Positions 16,260-25,071 of a DNA stretch of 64,000 nucleotides are shown here, one piece after another. Made by a program: the position numbers and the translations under genes. The stretch spans positions 1-64,000 of the forward strand of contig DLMI01000003.1 in NCBI GenBank assembly GCA_002478145.1, read 5' to 3'. Below the pieces are notes generated by a model. That model saw only the letters and a program-made list of their open reading frames with translations, was not told the DNA's origin and made no database searches. The first letter of the stretch is position 1. Each line of letters begins with the position of its first letter. This DNA is from Acidobacteria bacterium UBA7540 (GTDB lineage Bacteria; Acidobacteriota; Terriglobia; UBA7540).

Positions 16260-17661
16260 TCTACGTCAACCCGGCCAAAGAACGAAAAGGCGCCCAGCAT
16301 TTTTTCTGATGGCGGGCGCACTGGTTGGGTTGGTCGCGCTAATTCTTCCGCCATGCTTTCGCGCGCAGGGGGCGCCGTCCCCGAGGCCTGCGCAGGAGCG
16401 GCATGTGCTGGTCATTTCCGTGGACGGACTGGGAGCCAGCCTCTATGACCGTCTTGCCGCGAAGATTCACATTTCCAACCTGCCGAGACTGCGGAGGGAA
16501 GGAAGCTACGCAGAGGGTGTGGTGGGCGTCTACCCTTCGTTGACGTACCCTTCGCACACGACCATCGTTACCGGGCGGATGCCCGCGGAGCACGGCATCT
16601 ACTCCAACTTGTCGTCGCGCGAGCCGGGCAAGAACCTCGGAGACTGGTTCTGGTTCGCAAATGCCATCAAAGTGCCAACGCTCTGGGATGAGGCGCGCGC
16701 GCACCATATGACGACGGGTGCGGTTTTCTGGCCGGTGGCGGCAGGCGCGCCGATTGATTGGGACGTGCCGGAGATCTGGGACCCCCAGAAGTCCATGATG
16801 GTGGATCCCACCTACGTCGCGAAGTACGCTACCCCCGGTCTGCTGTTCGAAGCTCTATTGGAAATCGGCCCGCCCCAACCCGGGCAGGAACTTGATGTGA
16901 CGAGGACTCGCCTGGCGACGTTCATCCTGAAGAAACATAAGCCGGACCTCCTCCTGGTTCACCTGGTCGACCTGGACGGGGAGGAGCACCAATTTGGCCC
17001 TGACAGCCCCCAGGTTGCCGCAACCCTCGAAAAGATTGATGGTCACATCGGTGAATTGCTGGCCGCCGACCAGGCCGCCGGGCTGGCTGATTCCACCGAT
17101 GTCTTCATCGTTTCCGACCACGGTTTTCTGCCCGTTCAGACGCAAATCAAGCCGAACGTGCTGTTCGTGAAGGCGGGGCTGTTGACCGCAGACGAGGAAG
17201 GGAATGTTACTGGAGGAAGAATCGCCACTGTCGCCAATGACGGCTCATTCTTCATTTATTGGCCGGAATCAGAGGACCTTCGCTCCAAGGTGAACGAAGC
17301 TCTGAAACCCCTGCGTGACCAAGGATTGCTGTGGGCCGTCCTCGACCGCGCAGCTTTGAAAGAATTGGCTGCGGAGCCTGCCGCGCAGATGGCGCTGGAA
17401 GCACCGACGCGTTACGCTTTCAGTAGCGGCGCGGCTGGCGACTTGCTGGCGAGGGAAAAAAGTACGACTGGAACGCACGGATACTTGCCTTTTCGCCAAG
17501 AACTTGAAGCGTCGTTCATCGCGTGGGGACCGGATATCAGGTCTGGAGTGGATCTGCACGAGATTCGGATGACGGAAATCGCTCCCACCATCTTGAAAGC
17601 GATGGGGATCGACGACCCGAAATTCGGTGATCGACCGCCCCTCAAGGGACTTTTCAAGTGA
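16240..17661 (+). CDS. Alkaline phosphatase-fold phosphodiesterase / nucleotide pyrophosphatase
   Basis: A 473-residue exported protein. A hydrophobic signal segment lies at about residues 20-40, followed by an ectonucleotide pyrophosphatase/phosphodiesterase-like domain. Metal ligands are visible in HVLVISVDGLG (Asp), PSLTYPSHTTIVTGR (Thr nucleophile), HLVDLDGEEHQFG (Asp, His), IVSDHGF (Asp-His) and GTHGYLP (His), so the active site is complete. It likely hydrolyses phosphodiesters or pyrophosphates in the periplasm or outside the cell; the substrate is unknown. The start codon overlaps that of the divergent CPBP-like gene, so a downstream start (ATG at about 16309, MAGALVG) should be considered. 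Confidence 0.85.
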   Translation: MRIPTLILRQPGQRTKRRPAFFLMAGALVGLVALILPPCFRAQGAPSPRPAQERHVLVISVDGLGASLYDRLAAKIHISNLPRLRREGSYAEGVVGVYPSLTYPSHTTIVTGRMPAEHGIYSNLSSREPGKNLGDWFWFANAIKVPTLWDEARAHHMTTGAVFWPVAAGAPIDWDVPEIWDPQKSMMVDPTYVAKYATPGLLFEALLEIGPPQPGQELDVTRTRLATFILKKHKPDLLLVHLVDLDGEEHQFGPDSPQVAATLEKIDGHIGELLAADQAAGLADSTDVFIVSDHGFLPVQTQIKPNVLFVKAGLLTADEEGNVTGGRIATVANDGSFFIYWPESEDLRSKVNEALKPLRDQGLLWAVLDRAALKELAAEPAAQMALEAPTRYAFSSGAAGDLLAREKSTTGTHGYLPFRQELEASFIAWGPDIRSGVDLHEIRMTEIAPTILKAMGIDDPKFGDRPPLKGLFK

Positions 17662-17845
17662 AGAAGACAGGAGTCAGAAGAGGAGCAAGGAGCAGATTTA
17701 TGAATGGTGAATGGGGAATGGCGAATGGTGAATTGGGGATGCAGAACTTGCTTTGCGCGCCTAGGGCCTCTGACCGCCGCACTTCTTCAATTCACCATCC
17801 AGAATTCACAATTCAGAATTGCCCTAGTTCCTAGCCCCATCTCCT
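17662..17845. repeat. Short-word low-complexity repeat
   Basis: A low-complexity stretch built from words such as ATGGTGAATGGGGAATGGCG, followed by the near-complementary words ATTCACCATC and CACAATTCAGAATT. It can fold back on itself and separates two convergent genes. No gene is visible. Confidence 0.6.
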
Positions 17846-18754
17846 CTAGGGGAGCGGCTGTCTTGTGCTGGTGTAGTAGGACCACTCGCTGGCCCAGGTG
17901 GCCACGCGGAACCAGTAACGGCCGAACATAACGGCTTGTTGAACAACAAAAAGGCTGGCCAGCGCCAGGAGTTCACGGATGTGCGGCCCGCCGGCGATGG
18001 TTGAATTGACGAATCCCCATGGGAACAGCAGCCGGTAAACTCCCAGGAGCGCCAACCCGAAGCATGAAGGCACGACATAGACTCCTATTGCTTTCCTGAG
18101 ACGGCCGAGCGAAAAACCCAGGGAAGCGAGGAAGGCTTGGATCGCGCCCGTACCCTCTTCCAGCACCAGCCGGACGCGTGCATAGTCCATAACCAGGTTG
18201 ACAAAACCCAGGCCCAGCACCACGAGCAATGAGACTGCGAGGCGAGCCCAGAAAACCGCCCGGTCGTCGGCCCAGTTGTCCACCCAGTGATCCACCCACT
18301 GGCCCAACTTTTCCTTCAGGAGCTCGAAGACGATCCAATAGCAAATGAGACCGATGACCAGGAGACGCAGCAAACGCCATGCGTAGTGTCCGGTGTGGCG
18401 AAAGAAATCTCCGATCGAATATTCCAGGTCAGGCGCTTTGAAGCGAGTCAGCACTCCGCCGGCCAGAATCGAGTTCAGCGCCAACGAGACGAAGCCCATG
18501 CAAACAATCACCGTCGCATAACGATCGAAGCTACCCGGATTATTGAAGGCGAAGTCCGTTAACCAATCAACGGAGAAGCCGCGCGCCATTTCCTGGGCCA
18601 TAAGGCTGTGCGCGGTGAAACGCTGGATGCCACGGTAGATGGGATATCCGGCGAGGGCGGCAATGGCAAGGTTAGCAAGGAACAGAATCCCGACTGCCGA
18701 CCCGCTGCGGCGTGTGATGGAAAGTCCCTGCCGAACGGATGACCCGACACTCAT
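17846..18754 (-). CDS. Multi-pass membrane protein of unknown function
   Basis: A 302-residue protein with about six hydrophobic helices (for example ILFLANLAIAALAGYPIY, ATVIVCMGFVSLALNSIL, LAVSLLVVLGLGFVNLV and LLALASLFVVQQAVMFG). It has a conserved-looking loop with ARVRLVLEEG and an FFRHTGHYAWRLL segment. I do not recognise a named family; the layout recalls bacterial DUF4013-like membrane proteins. A GGGAGG site lies about seven bases before the ATG at 18754, supporting the start. The gene stands alone on the minus strand between a low-complexity gap and a dispersed repeat. Confidence 0.75.
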   Translation of the reverse strand: MSVGSSVRQGLSITRRSGSAVGILFLANLAIAALAGYPIYRGIQRFTAHSLMAQEMARGFSVDWLTDFAFNNPGSFDRYATVIVCMGFVSLALNSILAGGVLTRFKAPDLEYSIGDFFRHTGHYAWRLLRLLVIGLICYWIVFELLKEKLGQWVDHWVDNWADDRAVFWARLAVSLLVVLGLGFVNLVMDYARVRLVLEEGTGAIQAFLASLGFSLGRLRKAIGVYVVPSCFGLALLGVYRLLFPWGFVNSTIAGGPHIRELLALASLFVVQQAVMFGRYWFRVATWASEWSYYTSTRQPLP

Positions 18755-18770
18755 TCTAAACCTCCCTCGT

Positions 18771-18894
18771 TGTCATTCCGAGCGCAGCGAGGAATCTCGC
18801 TCTGGTTCTTTCTTCCACCAACACTTCGGCACGTGGCTTGGGCTCCGATCCACCATAGCGCAGAGCGAGATTCCTCGCTGCGCTCGGAATGACA
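18771..18894. repeat. Dispersed inverted repeat (TGTCATTCCGAG family)
   Basis: A 124-bp unit with near-perfect inverted ends: TGTCATTCCGAGCGCAGCGA at the left and its complement at the right, separated by about 60 bp of unrelated sequence. It shares the central palindrome of the MITE-like units at 46127 and 46501 but lacks their outer terminal repeats. It sits in the gap between two minus-strand genes. Confidence 0.75.
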
Positions 18895-18948
18895 TCCGCG
18901 GCCTGGCCGGCGCAAGCCCAAGCCCTACATTCACCGACGCCCCAGGCC

Positions 18949-21132
18949 TCAACTGAAGAAACCGGCGGCGAAGAACAGATTCTCAAGCCAGAAAATCCAA
19001 CGGATGTACCACTTGGCTGCGGCGCGGTTGTCGGGCTCGGCCAAGCGGCTGTTATGGGTGAAGTTCGCTTCCAGCGCCAGCTTTCGCTGCGGGTCCACTT
19101 CTGCGGAGGTCACTTTGGAGGGTTTCTCGAAAACAAACTTCACCCAGCGATACTTTCCGTCCCAGTTTCGTTGGACGGTCTCGCCATTATCGAAGCGAAT
19201 CACCACATCCACAGGCGCAAGGGCTTCGCCCAGACGACGCACGACGACTGTAGACCGATAGAGCTTTGTCTTACTTTCCTCAGCGATCTTGGCAGCGTCC
19301 TGTTCGAGGTAGGTGTTCCTTTTTCCATTTTTGTCGTATACCCCGACTTTGCCCTCGAGGGGTTCGCTTCTGAGGTCACTGACTTCGTAGTCGGCAAGGT
19401 TCGAGCTGTAGAAGAACTGCTCGAAAAACCAGTTCATGTTTTGCCCGGAGACTTCGTTCACGACGTCGATAAAGTCCCGAGTGGTGGGATGACGATAGCG
19501 CCAGCGTTGCTGATAGGTGCGCATCACGCGCGCCATGGTTTCCGGGCCCAAATAGCTCTCCAGCGTTCGGAGCACGAGACCCGGCCGCGCATAAGAATTA
19601 ACTATATAACTTCCGCCGTTCAGATATTGCCATCCGTTCCGGACCAGTTCGTCATCCTTGGCATGCTCAAGGTATGCAGGGCGACCTTCAGTGCGTTCCG
19701 GGATTCCGACACACGAGAAGTAGCTACCCATGGGGAAATCTCTGCCCCTCCCGAAGGGGAACTGTGGCAACCTGATATTGAACCACGGGTAAATGAGCAA
19801 AGGCATGCCGAAGATGTATTCATAACAGCATCCCTGGCCATAAGCGGTTTCGAAGACTTTATCGGTTGAGTAGGTGTCGAACCCTTCGTCGAGCCATGCT
19901 TCCTCGAATTCATTGTTCCCCACCAAGCCATACCAAAACTGGTGTCCAAACTCATGGACGGTGACGCCCTCGGGGTCAAAGGAATGCTCGCCGGGCCAGA
20001 AGTAAGTGCCGCCCGCAATGAACGTGGGATACTCCATGCCGGCGGTGTTCGAATTGCCTGGGGGATCGACCACCGTCAACGTGTCGTAAGGATACTGGCC
20101 GTACCACAAACCGAAATATTTAAGCCCGTTGAAGGCGGCGCGGAAGTAGCGGTCCGCGAGGCTGCGGTGATCGGGCTGGACCAAGAGCGTAACCGACACG
20201 TCGCGGAGGGCAACCTGGTCAGCGGGCAGGTTAAGGATTCGGGCCCAGCTCAGGAGTTCGTCGCCGCGTACTTCATGGCCCCAGTCGAAGGTGCGGGTGA
20301 GCTTGATAAAATGCGGGCTGGCGGTCCAGGCAAAATCGTGAACGTCCTCCTGGTGGAAGTAATAAGTTGTAGTCCGGTCAGGATTGCTTTGGGTGCGGCG
20401 CAAAAACCCCGTTGCACCCAAGATATAATTCGAGGGGACAGTCAGGTCAACGTCCCAGGCGCCGTAATCCGCAAAAAACTCGGTATTGGCGTGGAATTGG
20501 TGGCAATTCCAGCCACCTTCCTTGCGCCCGCGCTCGCCCGCTGCTTCGTAAACGCCGATCTTGGGGAACCACTGTCCAACCAGGATGTAATCACCCTCAT
20601 AGCCCGTGCGTGCCAAGGCGCGTGGGAGCTTGGAAGTGAAATCGACCGAGAGCTCAATGCTGCCGTGGGGTGGAACGGGCTGCGGTAGCGGCACTCGGAT
20701 TACGCTCTGATCGGCGGCATTATCGTCGTCGGGGTGTACGAAGGTTATCGCCGGCGTCAGATCTGCGCCGCCTACAATCTGAAGTTTGTTGACGTCTACC
20801 CATCCCCACTTTTGTCCTTCCGGCTCGGCTTTCCATTCTTTCAGCAGACTGCGGCGTCTGCTGATGGAGGATTCCCGCAGGAATGTGCTATCCATGTTTT
20901 TGAATGCATTGAGATACAAGTGGAAATATAGGTCCGGAATGGAATCCTCAGTGTGGTTCCACCAAGTAAGGTTGTAGTGGCCCGCGACCTTCTTCGTGGC
21001 CGGATCGAACTTGGCTGAAATCTGGTAGCGGACGATGGGATGTTCGATGCGAGATTGGTAAGTCTGAGCGCTGACGTTGATGCCGAATGGCACCAGCACC
21101 GCCAGCACTCCGAGCAAGATTCGTCTGTTCAT
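18949..21132 (-). CDS. M1 family zinc metallopeptidase, exported
   Basis: A 727-residue protein with an N-terminal signal peptide (RRILLGVLAVLVPFGINVSA), then the M1 aminopeptidase fold. The zinc site is intact: H393, E394 and H397 in HEFGHQFW, and the third ligand E416 in AWLDEGFDTY. AGMEYPTF takes the place of the GAMEN exopeptidase loop. It probably trims peptides in the periplasm. The ATG at 21132 has a GGAG site seven bases upstream; a longer frame to 21264 is only an extension into the neighbour. The start overlaps the stop of the 97-residue membrane protein in an ATGA, so the two are translationally coupled. Confidence 0.9.
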   Translation of the reverse strand: MNRRILLGVLAVLVPFGINVSAQTYQSRIEHPIVRYQISAKFDPATKKVAGHYNLTWWNHTEDSIPDLYFHLYLNAFKNMDSTFLRESSISRRRSLLKEWKAEPEGQKWGWVDVNKLQIVGGADLTPAITFVHPDDDNAADQSVIRVPLPQPVPPHGSIELSVDFTSKLPRALARTGYEGDYILVGQWFPKIGVYEAAGERGRKEGGWNCHQFHANTEFFADYGAWDVDLTVPSNYILGATGFLRRTQSNPDRTTTYYFHQEDVHDFAWTASPHFIKLTRTFDWGHEVRGDELLSWARILNLPADQVALRDVSVTLLVQPDHRSLADRYFRAAFNGLKYFGLWYGQYPYDTLTVVDPPGNSNTAGMEYPTFIAGGTYFWPGEHSFDPEGVTVHEFGHQFWYGLVGNNEFEEAWLDEGFDTYSTDKVFETAYGQGCCYEYIFGMPLLIYPWFNIRLPQFPFGRGRDFPMGSYFSCVGIPERTEGRPAYLEHAKDDELVRNGWQYLNGGSYIVNSYARPGLVLRTLESYLGPETMARVMRTYQQRWRYRHPTTRDFIDVVNEVSGQNMNWFFEQFFYSSNLADYEVSDLRSEPLEGKVGVYDKNGKRNTYLEQDAAKIAEESKTKLYRSTVVVRRLGEALAPVDVVIRFDNGETVQRNWDGKYRWVKFVFEKPSKVTSAEVDPQRKLALEANFTHNSRLAEPDNRAAAKWYIRWIFWLENLFFAAGFFS

Positions 21133-21422
21133 CTTTTTCTCCAAAAGGGGAACACGAACCGGATGGTCAAGAAAATTCCTGCGGTCAGCGTCAGTCCCAC
21201 GAGTTCGAGAAAGACTGCGCGGAGGAATTTGCTGGCGGGAAGGCCCAATTGCTCGCGCAGCCAAACCCAGGAACAGATGTCGAAAACATAAAGGCCAACC
21301 GTGCAGTCGCGGGTTGTCCGACTGGCGGCATAAAGGAGCAAAGCAATAATGAAGATGCCGGCCACGATCCTCAGCGCATAGATGAGAGTTCGCACGTAGG
21401 GCAGTTTCTCCGCCACTCGCAA
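21129..21422 (-). CDS. Small membrane protein coupled to the M1 peptidase
   Basis: A 97-residue protein with two strong hydrophobic helices (TLIYALRIVAGIFIIALLLY and LVGLTLTAGIFLTIRFVF) and a central DICSWVWLREQLGLPASKF segment. The stop overlaps the M1 peptidase ATG by ATGA, so it is the first gene of a two-gene unit. The start is a TTG at 21422 with GGAGG a few bases upstream, or a GTG two codons later. I do not recognise the family; a membrane anchor or accessory role for the peptidase is an inference from coupling only. Confidence 0.65.
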   Translation of the reverse strand: MRVAEKLPYVRTLIYALRIVAGIFIIALLLYAASRTTRDCTVGLYVFDICSWVWLREQLGLPASKFLRAVFLELVGLTLTAGIFLTIRFVFPFWRKR

Positions 21423-21524
21423 TTTTCCTCCGGTTGATTCACTGCGGCGGCATTGTACCTGCCGGGCGCACAGCTTGCAAGATTGTTTAAATTATCCTGT
21501 CAGATGCGGCTCGCCTGGGAATGT

Positions 21525-21599
21525 TGGAGGCGCGGGTGAGAATCGAACTCACGCATAAAGGTTTTGCAGACCTCTCCCTTACCACTTGGGTACCGCGCC
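21525..21599 (-). tRNA. tRNA-Cys (GCA)
   Basis: Reads as a complete 75-nt cloverleaf on the minus strand. The acceptor arm GGCGCGG pairs with CCGCGCC, the anticodon loop is CTGCAAA (anticodon GCA), and the T-arm is GTGAGTTCGATTCTCAC. The discriminator is U and the CCA end is encoded. The U73 discriminator is typical for cysteine tRNA. The cysteinyl-tRNA synthetase gene lies about 3.5 kb further on the same strand. Confidence 0.96.
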
Positions 21600-21701
21600 C
21601 GAAGACAGTGACAAGTGACTAGTGGCAAGTGACGAGCAATAAGTCGAATCCGATTTGTGCTTGCTCGTCACTCGTCACTTTTCACTCGTCACTGAAGTTT
21701 C

Positions 21702-21776
21702 TGGAGCGGGAAACGGGATTCGAACCCGCGACTTCGACCTTGGCAAGGTCGCACTCTACCACTGAGTTATTCCCGC
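21702..21776 (-). tRNA. tRNA-Gly (GCC)
   Basis: A 75-nt cloverleaf on the minus strand. The acceptor GCGGGAA pairs with TTCCCGC, the D-arm includes CTCAGTGGTAGAG, the anticodon loop is TTGCCAA (anticodon GCC), the T-arm is GCGGGTTCGAATCCCGT, and CCA is encoded. A low-complexity stretch of 'GTGACAAGTGACTAGTGGC' words lies between it and tRNA-Cys. Confidence 0.96.
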
Positions 21777-21832
21777 TTGGCCACAAACCTTATCTCTCGT
21801 CAAGTGATTATAGGAAGCGGTGATTCGTAAAG

Positions 21833-22882
21833 TCAAGCCGGTTCCAGCCCGCCCTTCTGCAATGCGTCCGCGGGAGCGGTTGGGAGCTGGGCCGCCTCGC
21901 GCAAGAACTTTGCGGACTCCTCCGGCGGTGTGGGATTGATGTAGAAGCCCGTGCCCCATTCAAAGCCGGCGACTTTGGTCAGTTTTGGCATGATCTCCAG
22001 GTGCCAGTGGTAGTAATCCTCTGTGGATTCCCCGATGGGCGCGGTGTGAATGATGTAGTTGTAAGCAGGCCACTCCAGCACGCGGTCCAGACGCGACAGC
22101 ATATCCTTCAGAATCGGAGCGAGCTGCTCGAACTCAGCTTTCTGGGATTGTTCGAAGGCACATTGGTGGGTCTTGGGGATGATCCATATCTCAAAGGGGA
22201 ATCTTGGAGCAAAGGGCGCCAGAACCACGAAGGCCTGATTCTCCGCAATCAGCCGCACACTCTTTTCCATCTCCTGGCGAATGATATCGCAAAAGATGCA
22301 GCGCTCTTTGAAGTTGTAGTGTTCACGCGCGCCGTCCACCTCTTCGCGGACGCGCTTGGGCACAACGGGCAGAGCGATGAGCTGGGAGTGGGTATGCTCG
22401 AGCGAACCGCCCGCAGCCTCACCGTGGTTCTTGAATATCAGGATGTATTTGAAGCGCCGGTCTTTCTCGAGGTCCAGAATGCGGTCGCGGTAGGCCCAAA
22501 GCACGTCCTCGACTTTGCGCGTGGGCATGGTGGCCAAGGTCAGGTTGTGCTGCGGCGTCTCGATAATGACCTCGTGCGCCCCGATGCCATTCATCTTGTC
22601 GTAAAGGCCTTCACCCTGCCGGTTGAGTGTACCCTCGATGCCCAGGGCAGGGAACTTGTTCGGCACAACGCGCAGCGACCAGCCGGGGGTATCCCGCGCG
22701 CTACCATTGCGGTAAGCAAGAATTTCCGGCGGCGTTTTCTTTTCGTTGCCAGGGCAGAATGGACAGAAGCCCGAGCCGTGGATCTGAACTTTGTCCCGGA
22801 CGAAATCCGTTGGTCTTAGGGCTCGGTCAGTAGCAATGATGACCCACCGCCCGGTAATGGGGTCTCTTCTTAGTTCAGGCAA
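21833..22882 (-). CDS. galT: Galactose-1-phosphate uridylyltransferase (HIT superfamily)
   Basis: A 349-residue nucleotidyltransferase. The N-terminus starts PELRRDPITGRWVIIA and has a zinc-type CPFCPGNE. The middle carries NHGEAAGGSLEHTHSQLIAL, with the catalytic histidine region of the GalT family, and a second cysteine pair (CIFCDI). The C-terminal half has YYHWHLEIMPKL. The enzyme exchanges UMP between UDP-glucose and galactose-1-phosphate; related members act on ADP-glucose, so substrate identity is not certain. The start is a TTG at 22882 with AAGGAG eight bases upstream. It is the last of a run of minus-strand genes before the tRNAs. Confidence 0.88.
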   Translation of the reverse strand: MPELRRDPITGRWVIIATDRALRPTDFVRDKVQIHGSGFCPFCPGNEKKTPPEILAYRNGSARDTPGWSLRVVPNKFPALGIEGTLNRQGEGLYDKMNGIGAHEVIIETPQHNLTLATMPTRKVEDVLWAYRDRILDLEKDRRFKYILIFKNHGEAAGGSLEHTHSQLIALPVVPKRVREEVDGAREHYNFKERCIFCDIIRQEMEKSVRLIAENQAFVVLAPFAPRFPFEIWIIPKTHQCAFEQSQKAEFEQLAPILKDMLSRLDRVLEWPAYNYIIHTAPIGESTEDYYHWHLEIMPKLTKVAGFEWGTGFYINPTPPEESAKFLREAAQLPTAPADALQKGGLEPA

Positions 22883-22927
22883 AGGTTTTACTCCTTCCGC
22901 GGCTAAACCCCGAAGGGAAGCGGCCAG

Positions 22928-23392
22928 TCAAGCCTTGAAAGCATCCTTGAGCAGCCGAACTTGCAAGCCCTCCTCCGGGTTCAATGACACGCTCACCACA
23001 TCAAAGCGGCAGTTTATGGGTTTCCGTCCGAGTTGCCGCAAGTATTCCTGGGCTGCCCTGATAACCCGCTTTTGTTTGTTCGGGGAAACCGCTTCCTCGG
23101 GCGGACCCGCTGCCTCGGAGGTCCGAGCCTTCACTTCCACAAAGACCAGGATGGGCCCATCCCACCCCACCAGGTCGAGCTCTCCGGCGCCTGAACGGGC
23201 ACGCCAGTTTCGCGCCACTACAGTATATCCTGCTTGGCGCAGATACCAATAGGCCAGAGTTTCCCCGCGTACACCGAGGTCCGGAATTTCGGATTCGCCC
23301 CGCTCTTCCTGCTGTAATAAGGCCGCCCTTTGCGCGCGCTGCCGCTCTTTCCATGCCAGCGCACGATACATCAACCGTGCCAGCAAACCCAT
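22928..23392 (-). CDS. yraN: YraN family (UPF0102) endonuclease-like protein
   Basis: A 154-residue protein. After a basic helical N-terminus the UPF0102 core is clear: RGETLAYWYLRQAGYTVVAR, GELDLVGWDGPILVFVEVKA, and the C-terminal DVVSVSLNP. The E..D..(E)VK pattern is that of restriction-endonuclease-like nucleases. The cellular role of the family is not firmly known. The ATG at 23392 lacks a good ribosome-binding site. It lies 45 bp from galT on the same strand and probably shares transcription. Confidence 0.88.
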   Translation of the reverse strand: MGLLARLMYRALAWKERQRAQRAALLQQEERGESEIPDLGVRGETLAYWYLRQAGYTVVARNWRARSGAGELDLVGWDGPILVFVEVKARTSEAAGPPEEAVSPNKQKRVIRAAQEYLRQLGRKPINCRFDVVSVSLNPEEGLQVRLLKDAFKA

Positions 23393-23518
23393 TGTAATAG
23401 CAACCCGCGCCGTGTGACAGGTAATGCCCGGGCTCAGCGCTCAACCCTCGACTTTGACAGGTCACGAACGCCCTAGCCACGGACAGAAATTCGAGCGCCG
23501 ATGCGTCCATTGGCCGAG

Positions 23519-24856
23519 CTATTTCTCGACCTCGGCGAGGCAAGCGTCGAGGATTTCGAGCGCGATATCCGCGTGCTCCCGCTCGATGATCAAGGGTGGC
23601 ATCAGTCGCACGGTGCTCTCGCCGCAGCCCAGGACGAGCAGGCCCTGATGGAATGCCCTCTCGATGACCTTGTGGCGCGCCTCCGGGTCAGGCTCACGTG
23701 TTTCCTGGTTCTTGACTAACTCGATTCCGATCATCAGGCCGCGCCCCCGCACCTGGCCCACAAGCGGGTGCTTGTGTGGCCAGTCCGCAAGCCGGCCCAT
23801 GATGTATTCTCCCATGCGCGCGGCGTTCGCAACATACTTTTCTTCCAGCAAGCGAATAGTCTCCAGCGCCGCCGCGCAAGCCACCGGGTTCCCTCCGAAA
23901 GTGGAGGCATGCGCGCCCGGACCCCAGTCCATCAACTCTGCGCGGGCTACCGCCACGCCGAGTGGCAGGCCGGAAGCGATGCCCTTCGCCGTGACCAGGA
24001 TGTCGGGTACAACGCCGAAGTGTTCGCAGGCCCACATCTTTCCGGTGCGCCCCATTCCGCACTGGACTTCATCGAAAATCAGCAGGATGCCGTACCGATC
24101 GGCCATCTGCCGCAGCCTGACCAGAAAGCTGGGAGGGGGCACGATGTATCCGCCTTCGCCCTGGATCGGCTCCACCACAATCGCCGCCACTTCATCCGGA
24201 GGAACGGCCGTCCTGAAGAGCTGATTCTCGATGAACTCTGTGCAGACCCAATCGCAAGGGCACTCCGGCGCGCGATGCCCAGCGGGGCATCGATAGGGGT
24301 TCGGGTACGGAGCGTGCGCCACTCCGGAAAGCAAGGGGCCAAAACCACGCCGCTGGACGGGTTTGCTCGCGGTCAGGGAAAGCGCGCCCAAGGTTCGGCC
24401 GTGGAACGCGCCCATGAACGCAATCAAGCGATGGCGCTTGGTGTGGTAGCGGGCGATCTTTATGGCGGCTTCAATGGCCTCGGCGCCGGAATTCCCGAAC
24501 ACCACCCGCTTGGGGAATTTGCCCGGGGTTATGGCCGCCAGTTTCTCCGCGAGTTGAACCAGCAGGGGATAGTAGAAATCCGTGCCCGACATGTGAATCA
24601 GCGTTTCCGCTTGGCGCTGAATGGCGCGCACCACGTCTGGGTGACAATGGCCCGTGGATACCACCGCGATGCCCGCCGCGAAATCCAGAAACACATTCCC
24701 GTCCACGTCTTCGACGCCCACGCCTTCGCCCCGTTTGGCGACCATGGGGTAGTCCCGCGTATACGAAGGCGAGATGAATTGGCGGTCGAGTGCCAGGACC
24801 TTCTGAGCTTCCGGACCGGGCAGAAGCGTTTTGATTGAAGGGACCTTCTTTTCCAT
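23519..24856 (-). CDS. Class III PLP-dependent aminotransferase
   Basis: A 445-residue enzyme with class III signatures: NSGAEAIEAAIKIARYHTKR (phosphate-binding region), GAFHGRTLGALSLT, EPIQGEGGY, LIFDEVQCGMGRTGKMWACE, and the PLP lysine in VTAKGIASGLPLG. It is closest by memory to 4-aminobutyrate/acetylornithine-type aminotransferases of the 'acetyl ornithine aminotransferase family' group. An insert with CPAGHRAPECPCDW is typical of that group. The specific amino donor is not determined. A GAGGAGG site supports the ATG at 24856. No arginine or GABA pathway gene is adjacent. Confidence 0.9.
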   Translation of the reverse strand: MEKKVPSIKTLLPGPEAQKVLALDRQFISPSYTRDYPMVAKRGEGVGVEDVDGNVFLDFAAGIAVVSTGHCHPDVVRAIQRQAETLIHMSGTDFYYPLLVQLAEKLAAITPGKFPKRVVFGNSGAEAIEAAIKIARYHTKRHRLIAFMGAFHGRTLGALSLTASKPVQRRGFGPLLSGVAHAPYPNPYRCPAGHRAPECPCDWVCTEFIENQLFRTAVPPDEVAAIVVEPIQGEGGYIVPPPSFLVRLRQMADRYGILLIFDEVQCGMGRTGKMWACEHFGVVPDILVTAKGIASGLPLGVAVARAELMDWGPGAHASTFGGNPVACAAALETIRLLEEKYVANAARMGEYIMGRLADWPHKHPLVGQVRGRGLMIGIELVKNQETREPDPEARHKVIERAFHQGLLVLGCGESTVRLMPPLIIEREHADIALEILDACLAEVEK

Positions 24857-24918
24857 GTGAATCCTCCTCTGCGCCGCCGTGGGGCGAGCGCTTTCCTAGC
24901 AAACGTTTTGGGGATTTC

Positions 24919-24966
24919 GTAGGGCCGAACGGCGTTCGGCCTTGGGCCAGCGCCGCTGGCCCCTAC
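24919..24966. repeat. Dispersed double-palindrome repeat (copy 1)
   Basis: A 48-bp unit: GTAGGGCCGAACGGCGTTCG then GCC, followed by a second palindrome of the type CCAGCGCCGCTGG and ending in GGCCCCTAC. A second copy with substitutions lies at 55074-55122. Both are intergenic, and the outer GTAGGG/CCCTAC is an inverted terminus. Confidence 0.75.
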
Positions 24967-25071
24967 GCATTTGGCTGCGGCCCCGGCCACTCTGCGTTGT
25001 GAGGGATTAGTCCCCGCCAAAAAGGTTGGGTCGCGCCAATAAAGGAAGTGTGAACCGCAAGCTAGACATGA

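Noticed and set aside
21133..21264. Extra 44 codons at the start of the M1 peptidase frame
   Set aside because: They overlap the small membrane protein gene, whereas the ATG at 21132 starts a clean signal peptide after a good ribosome-binding site.
21629..21823. A plus-strand frame reading ERETGFEPATSTLARSHSTT opposite tRNA-Gly
   Set aside because: This is the reverse complement of the tRNA-Gly gene, a known false protein pattern, and the tRNA cloverleaf is complete.
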